Positions 60,052-64,000 of a stretch of DNA of 64,000 nucleotides are shown here, piece after piece (within the stretch, counting starts at the first letter, position 1; the number at the start of each line of letters is the position of its first letter). Origin of the DNA: CAWATZ01 sp963784995. Lineage in GTDB: Bacteria > Planctomycetota > Planctomycetia > Gemmatales > Gemmataceae. Below the pieces are notes generated by a model that saw only the letters and a program-made list of their open reading frames with translations, searched no databases and was not told the DNA's origin. The translations under genes were made by a program, and so were the position numbers. Location: assembly GCA_963784995.1 (NCBI GenBank), contig CAWATZ010000011.1:1-64000 (forward strand), written 5' to 3'.

Positions 60052-60969
60052 ATGTTCGGTTGGTGGAAAAAGCAACGGCAGCACTGGCCGGACGACCTGC
60101 TGGATCAGCTGGGGCGAGCGGCCAGCACCGAGGAGCGCGAACGCATCCTGCGTCGCTTTGACCTGCATCTCCCCATTGATCAGGACACGGCCTGCGCTCT
60201 GTATCGGCTCGACCCGGCCGCGGCACGTCCTTTCATCCTGGGGCACTGGCCGGGCCGGGTGGATCAGCTGATCGAGCTGGCCCGCCAGAACGGCGACGAG
60301 GGGTTCTACTTCGTCCTGTATCGGCAGTCGGTCTCCGCTCCGCACTGGATCGCGGAAGTGTTCCGGCTCTGCGAGACCATCGCCAATCCGGGCCGGCTGG
60401 ATCAGGAGTTGGAGAAACGCCATTCGGCCGTCCACCGCCTTTCCTTCGGCGTGGTCCTGCGGCTCTTGCAGCGGCGTGGCCCTGATGTGCAGCCCTATCT
60501 CCGCCGGCACTTTGGGTCCCTCGGCTCCGGCTGGCCGGTGAGCCGCTACTGGTCGCTGCGGCGGTTCCTGCTGGAGAACGGCTTCCTGGACCTGTGGGCC
60601 GGGCTCGTGGCCCGCTACGGCTGGTCTTCCGAATGGGAGCGGACCCTGACGGAGCTGATCGAGGACGAAACGCTGCCGGAAGAACAGGCCCGGCAGCGCA
60701 TCCTGCTGCTGTGCGGCGTCGGCAGCGGCAACCTCCAGCCGGTCGTCACGGCGGCGCACGCCTTTTCCGATCGGCTGGCGGTCCGGCTCTACCGCCGCTT
60801 TCCCGACTTGCTGCGTGGTCCGCTGCGGCGCTGGCTGCGCCCCCGGGGAGCTGCCGTCTATCCCTGGCTGACCGCTGTCGTCGGGGAGGCCGGAGACGAG
60901 GAGTTCCGGGACTGGCTGGTGCGCTCGGCAAACCAGCCGACCACCACGACACGAGAAATCAAGGTTTGA
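60052..60969 (+). CDS. Unknown protein with aromatic-rich repeats
   Basis: ATG 60052 with AGGAGG eight bases upstream; 305 residues. Starts MFGWWKKQRQHWPDDLLDQL and is rich in Trp, Leu and Arg, with a loosely repeated LRRFLL/LRRWLR-like helical pattern (about residues 110-280), resembling an armadillo or HEAT-like helical repeat protein. No catalytic motif, no signal peptide. Follows the aminotransferase on the same strand 67 bp away, so co-transcription is possible. Family not recognised. Confidence 0.5.
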   Translation: MFGWWKKQRQHWPDDLLDQLGRAASTEERERILRRFDLHLPIDQDTACALYRLDPAAARPFILGHWPGRVDQLIELARQNGDEGFYFVLYRQSVSAPHWIAEVFRLCETIANPGRLDQELEKRHSAVHRLSFGVVLRLLQRRGPDVQPYLRRHFGSLGSGWPVSRYWSLRRFLLENGFLDLWAGLVARYGWSSEWERTLTELIEDETLPEEQARQRILLLCGVGSGNLQPVVTAAHAFSDRLAVRLYRRFPDLLRGPLRRWLRPRGAAVYPWLTAVVGEAGDEEFRDWLVRSANQPTTTTREIKV

Positions 60970-61081
60970 ACCGAAGAGGGATGCCGGCCGGAAGCGCAAG
61001 CGAACCGCCGCGGGATCGCGGCGGTTCGCGTCGTTCCATCCGGAAGAGACGGGATTGAGTGTGGCTGAGGTGCTGGTGCGA

Positions 61082-62089
61082 TCAGGGAATCCTGCCACCA
61101 CCAGGACCCCCACGGCCGCCACCAGGACCGCCCGGACCACCGAACCCACCACCAGGACCGCCCGGACCACCGAACCCGCCGCCGAAACCGCCCGGACCGC
61201 GGCCTCCAAACCCCCCAGGAGGACCACCACCGCCGAATCGGGGACCGCCGCTGTTGGTGGGGTTCATCCCATTCTGAATCTGGACGCGCTGCCTTTCGAT
61301 GTTCACATCGTACCGCAGGGCCCTGTTCTCCGGAGTGGAGTTGGCCAGGAACTGCCTGGTCATCTGTTCGCGACCCGTGCCCGGACCGCCACCGAAACCG
61401 CGACCACCGGGACCGCCCGGACCGGCGAAGCCGGGACCACCCGGACCGCCTGCACCGCGACCACCTTGAGCGCCCGGACCGGCGAAGCCGGGACCACCCG
61501 GACCGCCTGCACCGCGACCACCTTGACCGCCCGGACCGGCCTGACCGCCCGGACCGGCCTGGCCACCTGGACCGCGACCCTGAGCGCCGCCAAAGCCTCC
61601 ACCGCCAAATACCTGGCTCATGGCCTGGCCGCGATCCATCCCGTTTGCGACCAGTTGCTCTACTTGAGTCATCTTTTCGGCTCTGTCGGCTTCCTTCCTG
61701 ATGTCCGCATCGAAATATTTCGCTCTGTCTTCCGGCGACATGGCCAGGATGTCGCGCAGTTTCTGGTTCTCCCGGGCCTCGCGTTCGCGCGCCCAGGCCG
61801 CCTTTTGCTCGGGGGTCATCCCGTTGTAGTTCAGCTGGAACTGAGCCCAGAGGTATTCCCGATCATCCTTGCTCAGCTTGTTCTTGTCCTCGTCGGACAT
61901 GGTGTCCCAGGTCTGCTGCATTTTCCTGGCCGCCTGTATCCGCCCGTTCGGCCAGAAACTGTAACCCAGGCCCCCAATCAGGAGGAGCAGCAGCAGGGCG
62001 AGCACCGCACGCTTGTCCAGGGGTTTCTTTTTCTCAGGGTTTTTGCCCTTGACGTTGTTGGGCTTGAAGGGTCTCGCTGTGATAGCCAT
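61082..62089 (-). CDS. Membrane-anchored protein with collagen-like Gly/Pro repeats
   Basis: ATG 62089 (MAITARPFKPNNVKGKNPEK); 335 residues. One transmembrane helix (about 29-44, LALLLLLLIGGLGYSFWP), a charged helical region (MQQTWDTMSDEDKNKLSKDD to QAMSQVF), then GGGFGGAQGRGPGGQAGPGG-type sequence, several GGPGGPG and GFAGPG repeats, a helical interlude (MTRQFLANSTPENRALRYDV) and a second Gly/Pro-rich end. The outside part could be fibrous. It is 140 bp from the DUF1559 gene, read in the same direction. Plus-strand frames over this region are shadows. Confidence 0.65.
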   Translation of the reverse strand: MAITARPFKPNNVKGKNPEKKKPLDKRAVLALLLLLLIGGLGYSFWPNGRIQAARKMQQTWDTMSDEDKNKLSKDDREYLWAQFQLNYNGMTPEQKAAWAREREARENQKLRDILAMSPEDRAKYFDADIRKEADRAEKMTQVEQLVANGMDRGQAMSQVFGGGGFGGAQGRGPGGQAGPGGQAGPGGQGGRGAGGPGGPGFAGPGAQGGRGAGGPGGPGFAGPGGPGGRGFGGGPGTGREQMTRQFLANSTPENRALRYDVNIERQRVQIQNGMNPTNSGGPRFGGGGPPGGFGGRGPGGFGGGFGGPGGPGGGFGGPGGPGGGRGGPGGGRIP

Positions 62090-62229
62090 GAGCAGCACCT
62101 AAATCGAAGTCCAGTTCTTGCCAAACCCGGCCCCACCGAGGTGGCAGGCAGGGTCCCTGCTATCTGTGGTCGAGGCATGCCGAAGGACATTCCTCGGGTG
62201 AACGTTGCCTGGGCGTTCCCGGCGGTGAC

Positions 62230-62989
62230 TCACGGCACGTGGCCGTCAGCATAAAGGACGTTGGGCCCCAGGGAGCCGCCCGCCAGGTGGAAGTTATCAA
62301 GGTCGTTGACAATCCGGGTCGTGGACATCAGGTCGTTGCCGCGGTTGCGGAAGCTCGGCGGCTTGAGGGGCCGGGTGTTGGTCACGCTGCCGCTATTCAA
62401 GCCGACGTTCCACTCATAGCTCAGACCCGGGTAGGGGCCATACGGCGCAGGCTGCTGAGCATTCGCTGGCTGGAGGTAGGGCGCCTTGGCCAGGATCTGC
62501 CCGGTGGTGACGTAATAGGGCGTTCCCAGCGTGTAGGCCGCGGTAGAGGTTGCCAGAGCACCGGGGGCCGACACGGGGCCGTTGTCTAGTGGGCACTGGA
62601 ACATCTTCGCGTTGTTCTCGCAGTAATCAATGATCCCCCCCAGCCCGCCGACAAACTTGGAGGTCAGGGGTGGCAGATAAACCGGCGGGGTCGGCAGGTA
62701 GGGTTTCGTCGTTGAGGGGTTGATGATGTAAGTGAGGCCGGACATGCTCGATCGGCAAACTGGGATCGCCGCAACAGATCGGGAAATTGCCCAGGTTGCC
62801 ATCCGTGAACATGTTCGAGGCGATGCCCATCTGTCTGAGGTTGTTCTTGCACTGGATGTTGGCCGCGGCGGTCCGCACTTGCTGGACGGCGGGCAGCAGC
62901 AAGCCGATCAGGATGGCAATGATGGCGATCACCACCAGCAACTCGATCAACGTGAATGCCGGGCGCGGCCTGGAGAGTGAGGAGGTCAT
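62230..62989 (-). CDS. DUF1559 prepilin-like protein, frameshifted
   Basis: ATG 62989. Prepilin-type leader and hydrophobic helix FTLIELLVVIAIIAILIGLL with a leading SRPRPA, then NLRQMGIASNMFTDGNLG; near 62745 the frame changes, continuing as SGLTYIINPSTTKPYLPTPP and ending with FHLAGGSLGPNVLYADGHVP, the H-x9-DG motif. About 250 residues in all, short for the family (about 300-350). Planctomycetes carry dozens of DUF1559 proteins, thought to be secreted by a type II-like system. Preceded on the plus-coordinate side by a 249-bp AT-rich upstream region (62990-63238) that should hold its promoter. Confidence 0.75.
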
Positions 62990-63238
62990 GAGGTAGGTCC
63001 CTCGGCTCTGGGGGGGTCGGTTGCTTCCTGGTCCTGGGCCGGTCTGGCGCGGTGGGGTTGCAAGTCCAGCGAAACCGGTCTTTTGGTTGTCTGGGCAAAT
63101 CCTAGCAAAGAAATCATGAGAAGATCGTGAGTCCAGGAAAAAAAGTCACGAATCCCCAATTTCCTTTGCCGGATGCATCGCAGGATGGATTTTTCTTTTA
63201 TACCACAAGTTCCTCGCGAAAACATCCCAAATTAGCAG

Positions 63239-63329
63239 CCGCCGAGCCGCGCACGCAGCGCAGCGGAGTAAGCGGGCCGGGAGCCCGCAGGGCCGCTTAC
63301 TCCGCTGCGCTGCGTGCGCGGCTCGGCGG
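63239..63329. repeat. 37-bp perfect inverted repeat, GAGCCGCGCACGCAGCGCAG family
   Basis: Arms 63239-63275 and 63293-63329 with a 17-bp loop. Same family as 26891-26954. It lies in a divergent intergenic region between the DUF1559 and CbiE genes. Confidence 0.9.
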
Positions 63330-63402
63330 ACCGGCGGACAGAACGCGGTCTGGAGCGTATGTTAAGGGCAAACCGAATGCCCCAGCCAGAGCGAGGTTGC
63401 CC

Positions 63403-64000
63403 GTGGACACACCCGAACCGCGGATTCACGTCATCGGCGTCGGCACCGACGGCCTGTCCGGGCTGACCGCCCGGGCCCGGGAGCTGTTAGCGCAAGCCGA
63501 GCTGATCCTGGGCTCCGAGGCGGTACTGCGCAAGCTGCCCGGCCTGTCCGGCGAGAAGGTCGTCATTGGCGCCGACCTCCAGGAGACGGTGACCCTGCTC
63601 ACCGCCCGGCTGGGCAAGAGCCGGATGGTGGTGGCCGCCGGCGGCGATCCGCTGTTTTACGGCGTGGCCCGCTACCTGTGCGATCGGCTGGGCAAGGAGC
63701 ATTTCGAGGTGCTGCCGCACGTCAGCAGCATGCAGCTGGCCTTTGCCCGCATCAAGGAGAGCTGGGAAGAAGCGTACCTGACCAACCTGCAGACCCATCC
63801 GCTGGACACGGTCCTGGATCGCATCCGCATCGCCGAGGTGGTCGGCCTGTTCACGACCCAGACCGAGGGCCCCGCCGAGGTGGCCCGCCAGCTGCTGGCC
63901 CGCGGGCTGGACTATTTCAAGGCCTTCGTCTGCGAGAACCTTGGCGCCCCCGACGAGCGCGTGACCCAGGGCGAGCTGACCGACCTGCTGGAGATGGAGT
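63403..64000 (+). CDS. cbiE: CbiE-type precorrin-6Y methyltransferase, partial at window end
   Basis: GTG 63403 with GAGG upstream; the reading frame is open to the window edge (199 codons shown). HVIGVGTDGLSGLTARAREL and VVAAGGDPLFYGVARYL are the SAM-binding loops of the class III methyltransferase fold, and FTTQTEGPAEVARQLLARGL fits CobL/CbiE. CbiE methylates C-5 (and in CobL also C-15) during cobalamin ring synthesis. The C-terminal CbiT part may follow beyond 64000. Anaerobic or aerobic B12 pathway not distinguishable here. Confidence 0.8.
   Translation, partial: MDTPEPRIHVIGVGTDGLSGLTARARELLAQAELILGSEAVLRKLPGLSGEKVVIGADLQETVTLLTARLGKSRMVVAAGGDPLFYGVARYLCDRLGKEHFEVLPHVSSMQLAFARIKESWEEAYLTNLQTHPLDTVLDRIRIAEVVGLFTTQTEGPAEVARQLLARGLDYFKAFVCENLGAPDERVTQGELTDLLEME

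Noticed and set aside
61055..62254. Plus-strand frame rich in Thr-Ala-Arg repeats
   Set aside because: Antisense of the Gly/Pro-repeat gene; repeat composition follows from its complement.

Overview
The window comes from a high-GC planctomycete, most probably Gemmataceae or a close relative. This is inferred from gene content: two Ser/Thr kinases with a C-terminal WD40 propeller (one next to a TIGR02999-type ECF sigma factor), a DUF1559 pseudopilin-like protein with prepilin leader and H-x9-DG tail, a MoxR/DUF58/DUF4350/DUF4129/SpoIIM/RDD membrane cluster, paired M16 peptidases, and many GC-rich palindromic intergenic repeats. No rRNA, tRNA or CRISPR array was seen.

Layout. 0-9 kb: a secreted glycosidase-like protein, then a three-gene overlapping cassette ending in a PIN-like nuclease, enclosed by 48-bp direct repeats that match the 3' part of the glycosidase gene; then small membrane proteins, a HELGH metallopeptidase-like gene and a DUF4058 gene. 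9-13 kb: a WD40 receptor kinase and a second kinase that has lost its FHA core. 13-20 kb: a RutE-type nitroreductase, a radical SAM remnant, a heavily frameshifted NtrC regulator/hybrid histidine kinase pair, and Dps. 20.5-28 kb: the MoxR cluster, containing two palindromic insertions with target duplications. 28-32.4 kb: the second WD40 kinase and its ECF sigma factor. 32.5-41 kb: ordinary genes (GNAT, M16 pair, DUF4160/DUF2442-XRE pair, RNA 2',3'-cyclic phosphodiesterase, PfkB kinase, MaoC, metallophosphoesterase, PA0069-type radical SAM). 41-47 kb: a low-GC orphan, a WD40 protein between two Hint-domain fragments, a sensor kinase, and a response regulator cut by an IS4-like element.

47-58 kb is an accessory island. 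Two broken copies and one long copy of a tandem-domain amidohydrolase gene, all on the minus strand, alternate with defence-like modules: a HigB/RelE toxin with an XRE-ImmA/IrrE antitoxin-protease; a HEPN-like protein with an unknown partner; an Rpn nuclease fragment; a TIR-like effector candidate; an unknown protein; and a restriction-endonuclease-fold protein. 57.7-64 kb returns to core-like genes: B3/4-domain protein, class I aminotransferase, unknown proteins, a Gly-rich membrane-anchored protein, a DUF1559 protein and the start of a CbiE-type cobalamin methyltransferase.

Two themes run through the window. First, inserted cassettes or palindromes repeatedly lie between direct copies of neighbouring host sequence (12 bp, 25 bp, 48 bp, about 115 bp, about 280 bp). 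Second, many otherwise well-conserved genes carry single-base frameshifts, some next to G or C runs. These could be assembly errors or real decay, and the sequence alone cannot decide.
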